64,000 nucleotides of DNA from an uncultured Bacteroidales bacterium (GCA_900316525.1 ONDF01000009.1:1-64000), one strand, 5' to 3'. Counted from the first letter of the stretch, positions 43,842 through 53,869 are shown. Notes: generated from the letters alone by a model not told the origin. Numbers and translations are program-made.

Positions 43842-45242
43842 ATGCTTAAACGAACCGCACTCCTCCTTCTCACCGCTTTTCTTACGGTCTCCCTCCTGGC
43901 CCAGCCCCAGGCGAAATACGTCTTCTACTTCATCGGCGACGGCATGGGCGTGAACCAGGTCATCGGCACCGAGCAGTACAACCGGGCCACCGGGAAAGGC
44001 CCGGCCGAGATCAACTTCAACCACTTCCCCGTGCGGGTGTTTATCACCACCGTGTCGGACAATTCCCTGGTGACGGATTCCGCCGCCGCGGGAACGGCCC
44101 TCGCCACGGGCGTGAAGACCTACAATGACGCCGTGGGCGTTGATCCCGACGGAAAGCCGGTCACGTCGGTCACCGAGTGGGCCCATGCGGCCGGCCGTGG
44201 GACGGGCATCGCCACTACCGTGGGCGTGAACCACGCCACGCCGGCGGCGTTTTCTGCGCACACCGCGCGCCGGGGCAATTATGACGACATCGCCCTGCAG
44301 CAGATCAAGGCCCCTGTCGATTTCCTCGCCGGCGGCGGCTTCATCACGCGCCGCAGTTCGGGCCACGACGCCGCGTTCTATGAGCAGGAGGCGGTCCGCG
44401 CGGGCATTTCCCTGTTCCGGGGACCCGGTTTCACGGGCGTTTCCGCGACCGACGGCCGCGTCCTGTGCCTGAGCGGCACGCCGCAGAACGACCTCCCGTA
44501 CGCCATCGACCGCAAGGAAGGCGACACGGCCCTGTCCGATTTTGTGAAAGCCGGCATCGGCTACTTGGAGACGCATTTCTGCGAAGAAGGCTTCTTCTTC
44601 ATGATCGAGGGCGGAAAGATTGATTATGGCGGTCACGGGAACGACGCCGCCGCCTGTTTTCAGGAGGTGACGGACATGGCTGAATCCGTGGACCTCGCCC
44701 TCTCCTTCCTGGAGCGTCATCCCGGGGAGACCCTGATCCTGGTGACGGCCGACCACGAGACCGGCGGTCTGATGCTGGGCGCCGGCGAGTACAAGATGAA
44801 CCCGGAGCGGCTCGCGTGGCAGGATGGCTCGGCCACCGTCCTGACCGACCTTTTCCGCGACGCCTTCTTCCCCGACGAGAAAGCCTACAAAGCTCCTACC
44901 TGGGAGGCTGTAAAGGCATTTTTCGCCCAGCATCTGGGCCTATGGGAGCATGTGGACGTACCGGCCGAAGCAGAGGCCTCCCTCCGGGAAGTCTACATCC
45001 AGACCTTCGGAGAGAACGGCGACCGTCACCTCGGGAAAGCCAACCTGTATTCCGTGAACGCCAAACTCGTGGATGAGGCCATCCGCATCGTTGACAACGC
45101 CGCCGGATTCCGCTTCAGCTTCGGATCCCACTCCGGTTCTCCGGTGGGCCTCTACGTCACGGGCGCGGGAAGCGAAACTTTCACGGCCGTGAAAGACAAT
45201 GCCGAGATCGCTCCCCTGATTGCCAAAGTAGCCGGTTATTGA
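43842..45242 (+). CDS. PhoA-family alkaline phosphatase, exported
   Basis: 466 residues with signal peptide (LLA-QPQAK). Metal- and phosphate-binding motifs: YFIGDGMGVNQV (first metal Asp), nucleophile Ser80 in VTDSAAAGTALATGVK, FFFMIEGGKIDYGGHGND, and LILVTADHETGGLM. It hydrolyses phosphomonoesters in the periplasm. The 1-bp gap to the response regulator puts it in the same operon as the two-component system, linking the system to phosphate-ester use. Confidence 0.95.
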   Translation: MLKRTALLLLTAFLTVSLLAQPQAKYVFYFIGDGMGVNQVIGTEQYNRATGKGPAEINFNHFPVRVFITTVSDNSLVTDSAAAGTALATGVKTYNDAVGVDPDGKPVTSVTEWAHAAGRGTGIATTVGVNHATPAAFSAHTARRGNYDDIALQQIKAPVDFLAGGGFITRRSSGHDAAFYEQEAVRAGISLFRGPGFTGVSATDGRVLCLSGTPQNDLPYAIDRKEGDTALSDFVKAGIGYLETHFCEEGFFFMIEGGKIDYGGHGNDAAACFQEVTDMAESVDLALSFLERHPGETLILVTADHETGGLMLGAGEYKMNPERLAWQDGSATVLTDLFRDAFFPDEKAYKAPTWEAVKAFFAQHLGLWEHVDVPAEAEASLREVYIQTFGENGDRHLGKANLYSVNAKLVDEAIRIVDNAAGFRFSFGSHSGSPVGLYVTGAGSETFTAVKDNAEIAPLIAKVAGY

Positions 45243-45247
45243 TCGAT

Positions 45248-45355
45248 ATGAAACGGATTCTGATATTTGCCTGCCTGATTGGAGCGGCGGTCTCCTGCCG
45301 GGAGCAGCAGCCGGTGGAACCGGTGGTGCTGGACGATACCTTTGCGATTGAGTAG
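45248..45355 (+). CDS. Short lipoprotein (35 aa), possibly truncated
   Basis: Begins MKRILIFACLIGAAVSC, a clean lipoprotein signal (Cys17), then only REQQPVEPVVLDDTFAIE and a stop. It lies 5 bp after the phosphatase stop, so it belongs to that operon. It ends 11 bp before the right 133-bp repeat, so it may be the remains of a longer gene cut at the recombination junction. Confidence 0.55.
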   Translation: MKRILIFACLIGAAVSCREQQPVEPVVLDDTFAIE

Positions 45356-45366
45356 CCCACACCGGG

Positions 45367-45499
45367 GACGGTGGGCTTCCGGACTTTCTGGTTTTCGGGA
45401 TAACGGAACATAGGAACGGCTGTTAGAAGGGCTAGGAGAATCGCGATATGAAAACGGAACGGAATCATGTCTGGACGATGTTCAAAGTTAGGAAAATTT
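45367..45499. repeat. 133-bp direct repeat, right copy (orphan 5' end of the Memo-AMMECR1 gene)
   Basis: 131 of 133 bases equal 36751-36883. On the minus strand it encodes MIPFRFHIAILLALLTAVPM and about a dozen further residues before the sequence diverges into unrelated frames. This copy keeps the intact divergent promoter region with rimP: TAACTTTG (minus, 45483-45490) and its -33 TTTG (minus, 45510-45513) with a 19-bp spacer. Confidence 0.95.
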
Positions 45500-45528
45500 G
45501 GTTATTCCGCAAAGAATTGCTATCTTTG
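45497..45528 (+). promoter_or_regulatory. Promoter of rimP-nusA-infB, overlapping a divergent promoter
   Basis: TTTG (45497-45500), 20-bp spacer, TATCTTTG (45521-45528). It overlaps the minus-strand promoter that originally drove the Memo-AMMECR1 gene (-33 TTTG at complement 45510-45513, -7 at complement 45483-45490). Confidence 0.75.
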
Positions 45529-45583
45529 CCGACGTGAATGAGATAGAGGACGGACGGTCCCCTATTTTTTGTTATATAACGAG

Positions 45584-46051
45584 ATGAAAAAGGAAGAGAT
45601 CATCCAGGCCGTGGAAGCGGCGGTCGCTGAAAGAGGGTGCTTCATCGTGGACGTCACGGTGAACGCCATGAACGACGTGGAAATCGTCCTCGAGAAGGAG
45701 GACGGCATCGTGGACTGGGACGACTGCGCCGCCATCGACAAGGTCGTGCACGAAGCGTTCGACCAGGACGTGGAGGACTACGCCCTCACCGTCTCCTCCG
45801 CCGGACTGGACCGGCCCTTCAAGGTGCTCAAGCAGTACCTGAAGGCCGTGGGCTCCAAGGTGGACGTCAAGTTCAAGGGCGGGCGCCGGCTCGTCGCCCT
45901 CCTCAAGGCGGCGACCGAGGAGGCCGTCACCCTGCAGTACACCGCCCTGGAGGCCGTGGAAGGCAAGAAAAAGAAGGAGAAGGTGGAGCACGAGGAAACC
46001 TGCCCGCTCGCCGAGATCAATTCCGTCACTCCCTACATCGATTTCAAATAA
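45584..46051 (+). CDS. rimP: Ribosome maturation factor RimP
   Basis: 155 residues from MKKEEIIQAVEAAVAERG. RimP pattern: CFIVDVTVNAMNDVEIVLEK, the conserved VSSAGLDRPFK, and a C-terminal SH3-like part. It is needed for 30S subunit maturation. Followed by nusA after 15 bp and infB, the classic rimP-nusA-infB operon. Confidence 0.94.
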   Translation: MKKEEIIQAVEAAVAERGCFIVDVTVNAMNDVEIVLEKEDGIVDWDDCAAIDKVVHEAFDQDVEDYALTVSSAGLDRPFKVLKQYLKAVGSKVDVKFKGGRRLVALLKAATEEAVTLQYTALEAVEGKKKKEKVEHEETCPLAEINSVTPYIDFK

Positions 46052-46066
46052 TACAAGATAACCACA

Positions 46067-47338
46067 ATGGCAAAAGACAAAGAAAAAGAAATCACCTTGA
46101 TCGACGCGTTCAAGGATTTCAAGGAAGAGAAGAGCATCGACCGTCCCGTGATGCTCGGTGTCCTGAAGGATGTGTTCCTCACCCAGCTCGCCAAGACCTA
46201 CGGCAGCGCCGACAATTTCGACGTAATCATCAACGTGGACAAGGGCGACTGCGAGATCTACCAGAACTTCGAGGTGGTCGAGGAAGTCGAGAATCCCGCC
46301 ACGGAGATCACCGTGGAAGAGATCGCCGAGGAGACCGGTGACGACGACTACGAGATCGGCGACACCTACACCCGCAAGCTCAGCCTCTCCTCCTTCGGCC
46401 GCCGCGGCATCCTGAACATCCGCCAGAACCTGCAGGGCCGGATCATGGACATCGAGAAGGCCAATGTCTTCAAGAAGTACTCCGGCAAGGTGGGCGAGAT
46501 CTTCACCGGCGAGGTGTACCAGACCTGGAAGAACGAGGTCCTCATCCTCGACGAGGACGGCAACGAGCTCCGCATGCCCAAGTCCGAGCAGATCCCGGGC
46601 GAGCGCTTCAAGAAGAACGACACCATCCGCGCCATCATCAAGAGCGTGGAGATGAAGAACAACACGACGCCGTACATCGTCCTGTCCCGCACCACCGATT
46701 CCTTCCTTGAGAAGCTGTTCGAGATGGAGGTTCCGGAGATCTACGACGGCCTGATCACCGTGAAGAAGGTGGTCCGCATCCCGGGCGAGCGCGCCAAGGT
46801 GGCCGTGGAGTCCTATGACGACCGCATCGACCCGATCGGCGCCTGCATCGGTGTCAAGGGTTCCCGCATCATGGGCATCGTCCGCGAGCTCCGCAACGAG
46901 AACATCGACGTGATCCAGTGGACCGCGAACACGCAGCTCATGATCACCCGCGCTCTCAACCCGGCCCGCATCTCCCGCATCGACCTGGGCGAAGGCCCCG
47001 AGGACAAGATCAAGGTCTACATGCAGGCCGAGGAAGTGAAGAAGGGCATCGGCAAGGGCGGCTGCAACATCAAGCTCGCCGGCATGCTCGTCGGCCGCGA
47101 AATCGAGGTCTGGCGCGAACTCCCGCAGGACGAGGCCGAAGAGGAAGACGTCCTCCTGAGCGAGTTCACCGACGTGATCGACCCGTGGGTCATCGAGCGC
47201 CTGCAGGCCATCGGCTGCGACACCGCGAAGAGCGTCCTCGCCCTCGCGCCGGCCGACATCGCCAGCCGCGCCGACCTGGAGGACGAGACCGTGGAAGAGG
47301 TCTTCTCCATCCTGAAGTCCGAATTCGAGGAAGAATAA
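46067..47338 (+). CDS. nusA: Transcription termination/antitermination factor NusA
   Basis: 423 residues, standard for Bacteroidota. N-terminal RNA-polymerase-binding domain, S1 domain (about 135-200: [20 protein letters not shown]), then two KH domains with [20 protein letters not shown] and [19 protein letters not shown], and [20 protein letters not shown]. The C terminus has a helix-hairpin-helix ([18 protein letters not shown]). It controls pausing, termination and antitermination. Confidence 0.97.
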   Translation: MAKDKEKEITLIDAFKDFKEEKSIDRPVMLGVLKDVFLTQLAKTYGSADNFDVIINVDKGDCEIYQNFEVVEEVENPATEITVEEIAEETGDDDYEIGDTYTRKLSLSSFGRRGILNIRQNLQGRIMDIEKANVFKKYSGKVGEIFTGEVYQTWKNEVLILDEDGNELRMPKSEQIPGERFKKNDTIRAIIKSVEMKNNTTPYIVLSRTTDSFLEKLFEMEVPEIYDGLITVKKVVRIPGERAKVAVESYDDRIDPIGACIGVKGSRIMGIVRELRNENIDVIQWTANTQLMITRALNPARISRIDLGEGPEDKIKVYMQAEEVKKGIGKGGCNIKLAGMLVGREIEVWRELPQDEAEEEDVLLSEFTDVIDPWVIERLQAIGCDTAKSVLALAPADIASRADLEDETVEEVFSILKSEFEEE

Positions 47339-47363
47339 ACTGACAAAAAACTGGGGTTACTAT

Positions 47364-50207
47364 ATGGCAGAAATCAGACTGAACAAACTTATCAAGCAAT
47401 TCAACATCGGGCTGGATACGCTCGTGGACTTCCTGAACTCGAAAGGGGCCGGCATCGAGAATGCCAACCCGAACCTGAAGGTGTCCGACGAGTTCCTGCC
47501 CGAGCTGCACAAGAAGTTCGGCAAGGACCTCGAGCTCAAGGAAGCCGCCGAGAAGGTGGACGTGAAGCTCACCGAGATCCTGGACAAGGCTTCCCGCCGT
47601 CCGTCCGGCTCCCGCGAGGAGGAGGACGAGTACGAGCCGGAGCGCGTCACCGTGATCAAGAGCAACAACCTGTCCCGCGCCACCGTGGAACCGGAACCGG
47701 TGAAGGAACCGGAGCCGGAACCCGTCGTGGAACCGGAACCGGAGCCCGTCGTGGAACCGGAACCGGAGCCCGTCGTGGAGCCCGAACCCGTGGTCGAACC
47801 CGAACCGGAACCGGTCGTGGAACCGGAGCCGGTGGTCGAGCCCGAACCGGAACCCGAACCGGAGCCCGTCGTGGAGCCGGAGCCGGTGGTCGAGCCCGAA
47901 CCGGAGCCCGTCGTTGCGTCCGAGCCGGAAAAAGAGCCGGCCGAAGAGCCTGTCGCAGAGCCTGAGCCTGCCGCCCCCGCCAAGGAGACCCCTTCCGCCC
48001 AGACCCCAGCGGAAACTCCCGCCCCGGAGGCCCCGGCCCAGCCGGCCACGCAGCTCAAGGTCGTCGGCAAGATCGACCTGACGCAGTTCGACCCGAAGAA
48101 GGGCAAGAAGCGCGAGCGCATCAAGGCGAGCGGTTCCCAGAAGGTGGACGTCACCAAGGTGCAGGCCGACAAGACCCCGAAGAAGGGCGAGCCCGGCAAG
48201 GGCGGCAACAAGCAGCAGCAGCCTGCCGCCGCCGGCAAGGGCCGCAAGCGCGGCAACGACCGCTTCTCCAAGCCGGTCCTCACCGAGGCCGAGCAGGAGG
48301 AGATGCAGAAGGAGATCCAGAAGCAGGTCAAGGAGACCTACGCGCGGATGAACGAGACCAAGAACAACTTCGGCGCGAAGCACCGCAAGGAGAAGCGCGA
48401 ACTGGCCGCCATCCGTTCCCAGGAGGAGATGGAGCAGGCGATGGCCGAGAACAAGGTGCTGAAAGTCACCGAGTTCGTGACGGTCAACGACCTCGCCACC
48501 CTGATGAACAACACCCCCGTGGTGAAGGTCATCGGCGCCTGCATGTCCCTCGGCATGATGGTGTCCATCAACCAGCGCCTGGACGCCGAGACCCTCGTCC
48601 TGGTGGCCGAGGAGTTCGGCTACAAGGTGGAATTCGTCACCGCCGAGCTGACCGAGGAGATCGAGCAGCAGGAGCCGGACAAGGAGGAAGACCTCGTCGA
48701 GCGTCCCCCGGTGATCACCGTGATGGGTCACGTCGACCACGGTAAGACCTCCCTCCTGGACAACATCCGCAATACGAACGTCATCGCCGGCGAGGCGGGC
48801 GGCATCACCCAGCACATCGGCGCGTACAGCGTGAAACTGGACAACGGCCGCCGCATCACCTTCCTGGACACCCCGGGCCACGAGGCCTTCACCGCCATGC
48901 GTGCCCGCGGCGCCCAGATGACCGACCTCGCCATCATCATCGTCGCGGCCGACGACGCCGTGATGCCCCAGACCAAGGAAGCCATCGCCCACGCGCAGGC
49001 CGCCGGTGTCCCGATGGTGTTCGCCATCAACAAGATCGACAAGCCCGGCGCGAATCCCGACACCATCCGCCGCCAGCTCTCCGAGATGAACATCCTCGTG
49101 GAAGACTGGGGCGGCAAGTACCAGTGCCAGGAAATCTCCGCCAAGAAGGGCATCAACGTCGATAAACTTCTGGAGAAAGTCCTCTTCGAGACCGACCTCC
49201 TGGAACTCAAGGCCAATCCGAACAAGCTCGGCAGCGGCGCCGTCATCGAGTCCTCCCTGGACAAGGGCCGCGGCTACCTCGCCACCGTCCTCGTGCAGGA
49301 CGGCACGATGCATGTGGGCGACGTGATCATCTCCGGCAGCTACTACGGACGCGTCAAGGCGATGTTCAACGAGCGCGGACAGAAGGTCCAGGAAGCCGGC
49401 CCTTCCACGCCGGTGTCCATCCTCGGCCTCAACGGCGCTCCCGCCGCCGGTGAGAAGTTCAACGTGATGACCGACGAGAAGGAGGCGAAGTCCATCGCCA
49501 ACCGCCGCGAGCAGCTCATCCGCATCCAGGGCATCAAGACCCAGAAGCACCTCACCCTCGAGGAGATCGGCCGCCGTATCGCGATCGGCAACTTCAAGGA
49601 GCTCAACGTCATCGTCAAGGGCGACGTGGACGGTTCCGTCGAAGCCCTGTCCGACTCCCTCATCAAGCTCAGCACCGAGGAAGTGCGCGTGAACGTGATC
49701 CACAAGGCCGTGGGCGCCATCTCCGAGAGCGACGTCCTGCTGGCCGAGGCCTCCGACGCCGTGATCATCGGCTTCCAGGTCCGTCCTTCCGCCGAAGCGC
49801 GCCGCGCCGCGGAGAAGGAGGGTATCGAAATCCGCCTCTACTCCGTCATCTACGACTGTATCAACGAAGTCAAGGAAGGTATCGAGGGTATGCTCGAGCC
49901 GGAGAAGAAGGAGGAGGTCACCGCCACCGCCGAGGTCAAGCAGACCTTCAAGATTTCCAAGGTCGGCACCATCGCCGGCTGCCAGGTCAAGGAAGGCAAG
50001 CTCACGGCTAAGGCCCAGGTGCGCCTGATCCGCGACGGCATCGTGGTGTACACCGGCGCCCTCGCCTCGCTCCAGCGCGGCAAGGACGACGCCAAGGAAG
50101 TGGCCGCCGGCTTCGAGTGCGGCTGCTCCCTGGAGCGCTTCAACGACATCCACATCGGAGACATCATCGAGGCCTTCACGGTCGTGGAAATCAAACGAAG
50201 CCTGTAA
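47364..50207 (+). CDS. infB: Translation initiation factor IF-2 with an expanded Glu-Pro-Val repeat linker
   Basis: 947 residues. N-terminal IF2N domain ([20 protein letters not shown]), a long Glu/Pro/Val linker (about 113-200, units [10 protein letters not shown]) and a Lys-rich part, then the GTPase core: G1 [15 protein letters not shown], the DTPGHEAF G3 motif and [11 protein letters not shown]4. C-terminal IF2 domains end at VVEIKRSL. It delivers fMet-tRNA to the 30S subunit. The linker DNA is an imperfect tandem repeat (about 47690-47940). It ends 4 bp before the CotH-like gene. Confidence 0.97.
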   Translation: MAEIRLNKLIKQFNIGLDTLVDFLNSKGAGIENANPNLKVSDEFLPELHKKFGKDLELKEAAEKVDVKLTEILDKASRRPSGSREEEDEYEPERVTVIKSNNLSRATVEPEPVKEPEPEPVVEPEPEPVVEPEPEPVVEPEPVVEPEPEPVVEPEPVVEPEPEPEPEPVVEPEPVVEPEPEPVVASEPEKEPAEEPVAEPEPAAPAKETPSAQTPAETPAPEAPAQPATQLKVVGKIDLTQFDPKKGKKRERIKASGSQKVDVTKVQADKTPKKGEPGKGGNKQQQPAAAGKGRKRGNDRFSKPVLTEAEQEEMQKEIQKQVKETYARMNETKNNFGAKHRKEKRELAAIRSQEEMEQAMAENKVLKVTEFVTVNDLATLMNNTPVVKVIGACMSLGMMVSINQRLDAETLVLVAEEFGYKVEFVTAELTEEIEQQEPDKEEDLVERPPVITVMGHVDHGKTSLLDNIRNTNVIAGEAGGITQHIGAYSVKLDNGRRITFLDTPGHEAFTAMRARGAQMTDLAIIIVAADDAVMPQTKEAIAHAQAAGVPMVFAINKIDKPGANPDTIRRQLSEMNILVEDWGGKYQCQEISAKKGINVDKLLEKVLFETDLLELKANPNKLGSGAVIESSLDKGRGYLATVLVQDGTMHVGDVIISGSYYGRVKAMFNERGQKVQEAGPSTPVSILGLNGAPAAGEKFNVMTDEKEAKSIANRREQLIRIQGIKTQKHLTLEEIGRRIAIGNFKELNVIVKGDVDGSVEALSDSLIKLSTEEVRVNVIHKAVGAISESDVLLAEASDAVIIGFQVRPSAEARRAAEKEGIEIRLYSVIYDCINEVKEGIEGMLEPEKKEEVTATAEVKQTFKISKVGTIAGCQVKEGKLTAKAQVRLIRDGIVVYTGALASLQRGKDDAKEVAAGFECGCSLERFNDIHIGDIIEAFTVVEIKRSL
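47690..47945 (+). repeat. In-gene tandem repeat of infB (Glu-Pro-Val linker)
   Basis: Imperfect units of GAGCCCGTCGTGGAACCG and GGAACCGGAGCC code for [10 protein letters not shown]. Such short repeats may vary in number between strains without breaking the frame. Confidence 0.8.
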
Positions 50208-50211
50208 GTTA

Positions 50212-52002
50212 ATGAAAATCAGGAATATCTGCCATTTGGCACTGTACACGCTCGCTTTTGCGGGCGTGTCCTGTAAACCGGACGAGATACAAGTCGCAAC
50301 GGTCTCTGTGCAAAGTGTTTCCGTCCAGCCTGCTTCCGCCTCCCTGAAAGAAGGCGAGACTTTGCAGCTCGAAGTGGTGATTTCTCCTTCAAACGCCACG
50401 GAGAAGGGTGTGGAGTGGAGCACGAACAATGACAAGGCCGCCATCGTGGATGCAAAGGGCCTCGTCACGGCGCTGGCTCCCGGCGCCGCGAGCATCACCG
50501 TCAAGACCCGGGACGGCGGGCATTCCGCCCGCTGCCGCGTCACGGTGAAGGGCCCGGACGATCCGGGGACCGATCCCGGCACCAATCCGGGCACTGACCC
50601 CGGTACCAATCCGGGTACTGACCCCGGCACGAATCCCACCACCTACCGCACGTGGGACGACACGGGCGCCAGCCTGCCGGACTACCCCACCTACAACACC
50701 GTCAGTTCCCTCTCCGACTTCCCGCGGATCGACATCACCTGGGAAAAGGAAACCCAGCGCCTGGCCGAGGGCGAATACACCTGGGTGGACGGCACCGTCC
50801 GCTTCCGCGACCCCAAGGGGATGTACAAGACCGCTAACGAGAAGGACTACGAAACCGACTCCCAGGTGCTCCAGATGCGCATCCGCGGCCGCGGCAACAC
50901 GTCCTACGACGCCGAGGGAGGTATCAAGCACTCCTACAAGATCAAGCTCGCCGACCACCGGAAGGTGTTCGGGATGAAGGGCGACAAGGACTGGATGCTG
51001 CTGGCCGACGTCCAGGACCCGTCGCTCCTGCGGAACGCGGTCGCCCTGCGCATCGCCCGGATGGTGTCGATGCCCTGGACGCCCAAGTACCGCGCCGCGG
51101 AGGTCTATTTCAACGGCCAGTACGGTGGCTGCTACCTGCTGGTGGAAGCCAAGGAGGTGGACCGGGAGAACAAGATCCCCATCACCGTAGTGGAGCCCGG
51201 CCAGACCGACGGCGGCTATCTCCTGGAAATCGACAACAAGGGCGACTACGACCGGTACTTCCGGACGGAAACCTTCCAGAAGAAGATCAAGTTCAAGGAT
51301 CCCGAATTCGGGGACCGGAACAATCCGGACAACTCGGCCGACGCCCAGGCCCAGATGAAGTTCATCACCGACTACGTGAACGACGTGGAGCGCCTCCTGA
51401 AGGAGCGTTCCTTCGATCCGGAGACCGGCTACCAGTCCAAGCTGGACCTGTACACGGTCATCGGCAACTACATCGTGCACGAACTGACGATGAACGTGGA
51501 CGGCGGCATGCGCCTTTCCACCTATTTCGCCAAGGACAAGGACACCAAGCTGTTCATGCCCCTGGTGTGGGACTTCGACCTGTCCCTCGGGAACTGCTCC
51601 TACATCGGCAACGACTTCAACCTGGATCCCGGCATGGACGGCCCCAAGGGCTGGTTCATCAAGATCCGCGGCGGCTCCTTCGAAAACGGGGACTGGGACG
51701 GTTCCCGGAAGAGCTACTACCAGTATCTGTTCGAGGATCCGGTCTTCGTGCAGGCCCTCAAGGACCGCTGGAACCTGGTGAAACCCCGCCTGGACAAGAT
51801 TCCCGCCTTCATCGACAAGATGGCGGAGTACAATACGCTGGCCTATGACCATAACGTGTCGGGCGGGAAGAATCCGCGCGCGAACCGCTCGTATTACTAC
51901 CCGCCGGACAACTTCACTACCTGGTCGGAGGCCGTGGCATATATGAAGAATTTCTATACCGAACGGCTGGCCTGGCTGGACCAGGCTATCAACAGCCTAT
52001 AA
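50212..52002 (+). CDS. CotH-kinase-family lipoprotein with a bacterial Ig-like (BIG2) domain
   Basis: 596 residues. Lipobox LAFAGVSC (Cys21). BIG2-like domain about 30-113 (VSVQPASASLKEGETLQLEV, VTALAPGAASITVKTRDGG). Linker of (DPGTNPGT) repeats at about 114-142. CotH domain about 165-590: RIRGRGNTSYDAEGG, then KIKLADHRKVFGMKGDKDWM, LLVEAKEVDRENKIPI and the Asp-rich MPLVWDFDLSLGNCSY. CotH enzymes phosphorylate proteins; surface lipoproteins of this type in Bacteroidota are poorly understood. It begins 4 bp after infB, so it may be read through from the translation operon. Confidence 0.88.
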   Translation: MKIRNICHLALYTLAFAGVSCKPDEIQVATVSVQSVSVQPASASLKEGETLQLEVVISPSNATEKGVEWSTNNDKAAIVDAKGLVTALAPGAASITVKTRDGGHSARCRVTVKGPDDPGTDPGTNPGTDPGTNPGTDPGTNPTTYRTWDDTGASLPDYPTYNTVSSLSDFPRIDITWEKETQRLAEGEYTWVDGTVRFRDPKGMYKTANEKDYETDSQVLQMRIRGRGNTSYDAEGGIKHSYKIKLADHRKVFGMKGDKDWMLLADVQDPSLLRNAVALRIARMVSMPWTPKYRAAEVYFNGQYGGCYLLVEAKEVDRENKIPITVVEPGQTDGGYLLEIDNKGDYDRYFRTETFQKKIKFKDPEFGDRNNPDNSADAQAQMKFITDYVNDVERLLKERSFDPETGYQSKLDLYTVIGNYIVHELTMNVDGGMRLSTYFAKDKDTKLFMPLVWDFDLSLGNCSYIGNDFNLDPGMDGPKGWFIKIRGGSFENGDWDGSRKSYYQYLFEDPVFVQALKDRWNLVKPRLDKIPAFIDKMAEYNTLAYDHNVSGGKNPRANRSYYYPPDNFTTWSEAVAYMKNFYTERLAWLDQAINSL

Positions 52003-53163
52003 GAGGAACAGCAGGGCGAGCAGATAGAGCGCAAAGCCCTGCGCCTTGATGCGGCGACCGGTGATGAAGTCGGTGGACAGGCCCACGGGCTCGCGGTCCA
52101 GCAAGCCTTTCAGCTCCTCGCCCTTCGGGACGTCGCGGGGGCTCCATTTGGAGATCAGCTCGCCGTCGTTGAAGTAGGTTGCGCCGCCATTGGCGCGGTT
52201 CAGCGTGATGAGGGGCTTGTAATCGGCCAGATACACATCTTCCGGGGTATACTCGCCGGGAACGGCGAGGATGAGGGGCGTCGCGCCGCTGATGCGGGCC
52301 TCGGCGGCCTGCGTGCGGATGCGGTCCCAATCGGCATCCTCCGGGTCATACACGGAGAACACCATCACTTTTCCGAGCACCGCCAGTTCGTCCTGGTACT
52401 CCCCGTCCGCGTCGCGGAAGGAAAGGACCGGCTTGGCGGCGTTCTTGTACATCCCGCTGCGGCTGAGCGTATCCACGCCGACGAAGGTCCACGTGGAATC
52501 CGGCAGGGCGTCCAGGGTGAAGGACCCGCGCTGCCCGTTCCGCTCGTAGATGAAGGTCGGGACCTTGCCGTCCATCTCCTGGTAGTCGTTGTCCAGGGAG
52601 GCGAAGAGCTCGGTGCCGGGGGCGAACTCCGTGAAGTCGATCATCGGCAGGTGCCGGGCATTGTGGACGAGGGCAAAAACGAGGGAAGGGACGGCCAGGA
52701 AGAAGGCCACGTACTTCCCCTTCCGGGGCACGCCGAAATTCTGGAACGGAATGAAGGCGGCCGCGGCCAAGGCCAGCAGGACGACATTCTTCAGGAGCGT
52801 CTGCCCATGGGAAAGGTGGATGGCCTCGCCGAAACAGCCGCAGTCCATCTCCGGATTCGCGATCCAGAGGATCAGGGTGATGATCGTGAAGAACACCACC
52901 AGGATGGAGGTGACGACCGCCGTCGTCTTGCGGAACACGCCGCTGATGAGCGCCGCACCCGTGGTGGCCTCCACAAGGGACAGGACCATCCCGAGGGCCT
53001 TCGCGGTCCCCTGCAGGAAGCCCAGGTGGAAGAACTTGAAGTATTCGCTGACGATGAGGCCGGTGCCCACCGGGTCCAGCAGCTTGAGCAGGCCCGAGGC
53101 GAGGAACACCAGGCCGATGAGGATGGCGCATAAACGCCTTAATCTATGATGTGCCTTTTTCAT
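51997..53163 (-). CDS. BT_3928-like DoxX/MauE-type membrane protein
   Basis: 388 residues. Four membrane helices (about 12-150) of the DoxX/MauE type: ILIGLVFLASGLLKLLDPVG and a CGCFGE motif (Cys108, Cys110) that may take part in thiol redox chemistry. The periplasmic or cytoplasmic C-terminal half (about 180-375) is a soluble domain ending in a further hydrophobic helix (ALYLLALLFLL). The arrangement matches the BT_3928 family of Bacteroidota. ATGA overlap with tmk upstream; its end overlaps the CotH gene end by 6 bp. Confidence 0.82.
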   Translation of the reverse strand: MKKAHHRLRRLCAILIGLVFLASGLLKLLDPVGTGLIVSEYFKFFHLGFLQGTAKALGMVLSLVEATTGAALISGVFRKTTAVVTSILVVFFTIITLILWIANPEMDCGCFGEAIHLSHGQTLLKNVVLLALAAAAFIPFQNFGVPRKGKYVAFFLAVPSLVFALVHNARHLPMIDFTEFAPGTELFASLDNDYQEMDGKVPTFIYERNGQRGSFTLDALPDSTWTFVGVDTLSRSGMYKNAAKPVLSFRDADGEYQDELAVLGKVMVFSVYDPEDADWDRIRTQAAEARISGATPLILAVPGEYTPEDVYLADYKPLITLNRANGGATYFNDGELISKWSPRDVPKGEELKGLLDREPVGLSTDFITGRRIKAQGFALYLLALLFLL

Positions 53164-53840
53164 ACGAGGTAAGGGTCGACCGCCGCGCGGACCTTGGCGA
53201 AAATGTCGTCCGGGGGGAGCATCCGGCCCTCGGCGTCGCCGCAGTCGATGCGCAGGAAATGCGCATCGCGGGCGGCCTCGGCGCGGTACATGTCCCGGAC
53301 GGCCTCCTGGAAGCGGATGTCCGCCTCGTGGATGTCCTGCGCGCCGTGCAGGTAGGAGCGGTCATCGCCCTGGCGGTGCGCCGCCAGGCTCTTTTCCACA
53401 AAGCCGATGGGCACGTCCAGGAACAGGTTCAGGTCCGGTTCCGGGAGGTCGAAATCGCCGTACTCCGTGTCGAAGATCCAGTTGCGGAGGCGGGTCCGCT
53501 CGGCCCCCTGGGGAAGCTTCGCGCACTGGTAGGCGATGTTGGAATACACGTAGCGGTCCAGGAGGACCACCTTGCCGGCGTCCAGGGCCTCGCGCATCAT
53601 CGGCGCGGCCCGGTGCCGGTCCTCGGCGAAGAGCAGGGCCACGAGCTGCGGATGCACGGCCTCGATGCTGCCGAACTCGCCCTTGAGGAAGCGGCCGATC
53701 AGGTCGCCGTACACGGGGGCGTCGTACCGCGGGAAGTGGATGTATTCCAGCGCCCCGCAGCGTTCGGTGAGGTATTCCTTCAGTTTCTTGACCTGGGTGG
53801 ACTTCCCCGCCCCGTCCAGGCCCTCCAGCACGATGAGCAT
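53160..53840 (-). CDS. tmk: Thymidylate kinase
   Basis: 226 residues. P-loop LIVLEGLDGAGKSTQVKKL, then HFPRYDAP, the DRYVYSNIAYQ motif and LFLDVPIGF. It phosphorylates dTMP to dTDP for DNA synthesis. Its stop overlaps the next gene's ATG (ATGA). It diverges from folP; the short space between them carries the folP promoter. Confidence 0.96.
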   Translation of the reverse strand: MLIVLEGLDGAGKSTQVKKLKEYLTERCGALEYIHFPRYDAPVYGDLIGRFLKGEFGSIEAVHPQLVALLFAEDRHRAAPMMREALDAGKVVLLDRYVYSNIAYQCAKLPQGAERTRLRNWIFDTEYGDFDLPEPDLNLFLDVPIGFVEKSLAAHRQGDDRSYLHGAQDIHEADIRFQEAVRDMYRAEAARDAHFLRIDCGDAEGRMLPPDDIFAKVRAAVDPYLV

Positions 53841-53869
53841 GATTTTTCGTTTAATCTTACAAATATAAC

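Noticed and set aside
47690..47945. Tandem repeats in infB considered as an array
   Set aside because: In-frame EPVV/EPEP coding repeat; no unique spacers and no cas genes nearby.
50562..50640. Short tandem repeat that might suggest CRISPR or an array
   Set aside because: It is the (DPGTNPGT) linker of the CotH-like lipoprotein, in frame, with no spacers.
47190..50642. 1150-codon open frame antisense to infB
   Set aside because: Same artefact; the repeats of infB are read backwards as Gly/Phe/Arg strings.
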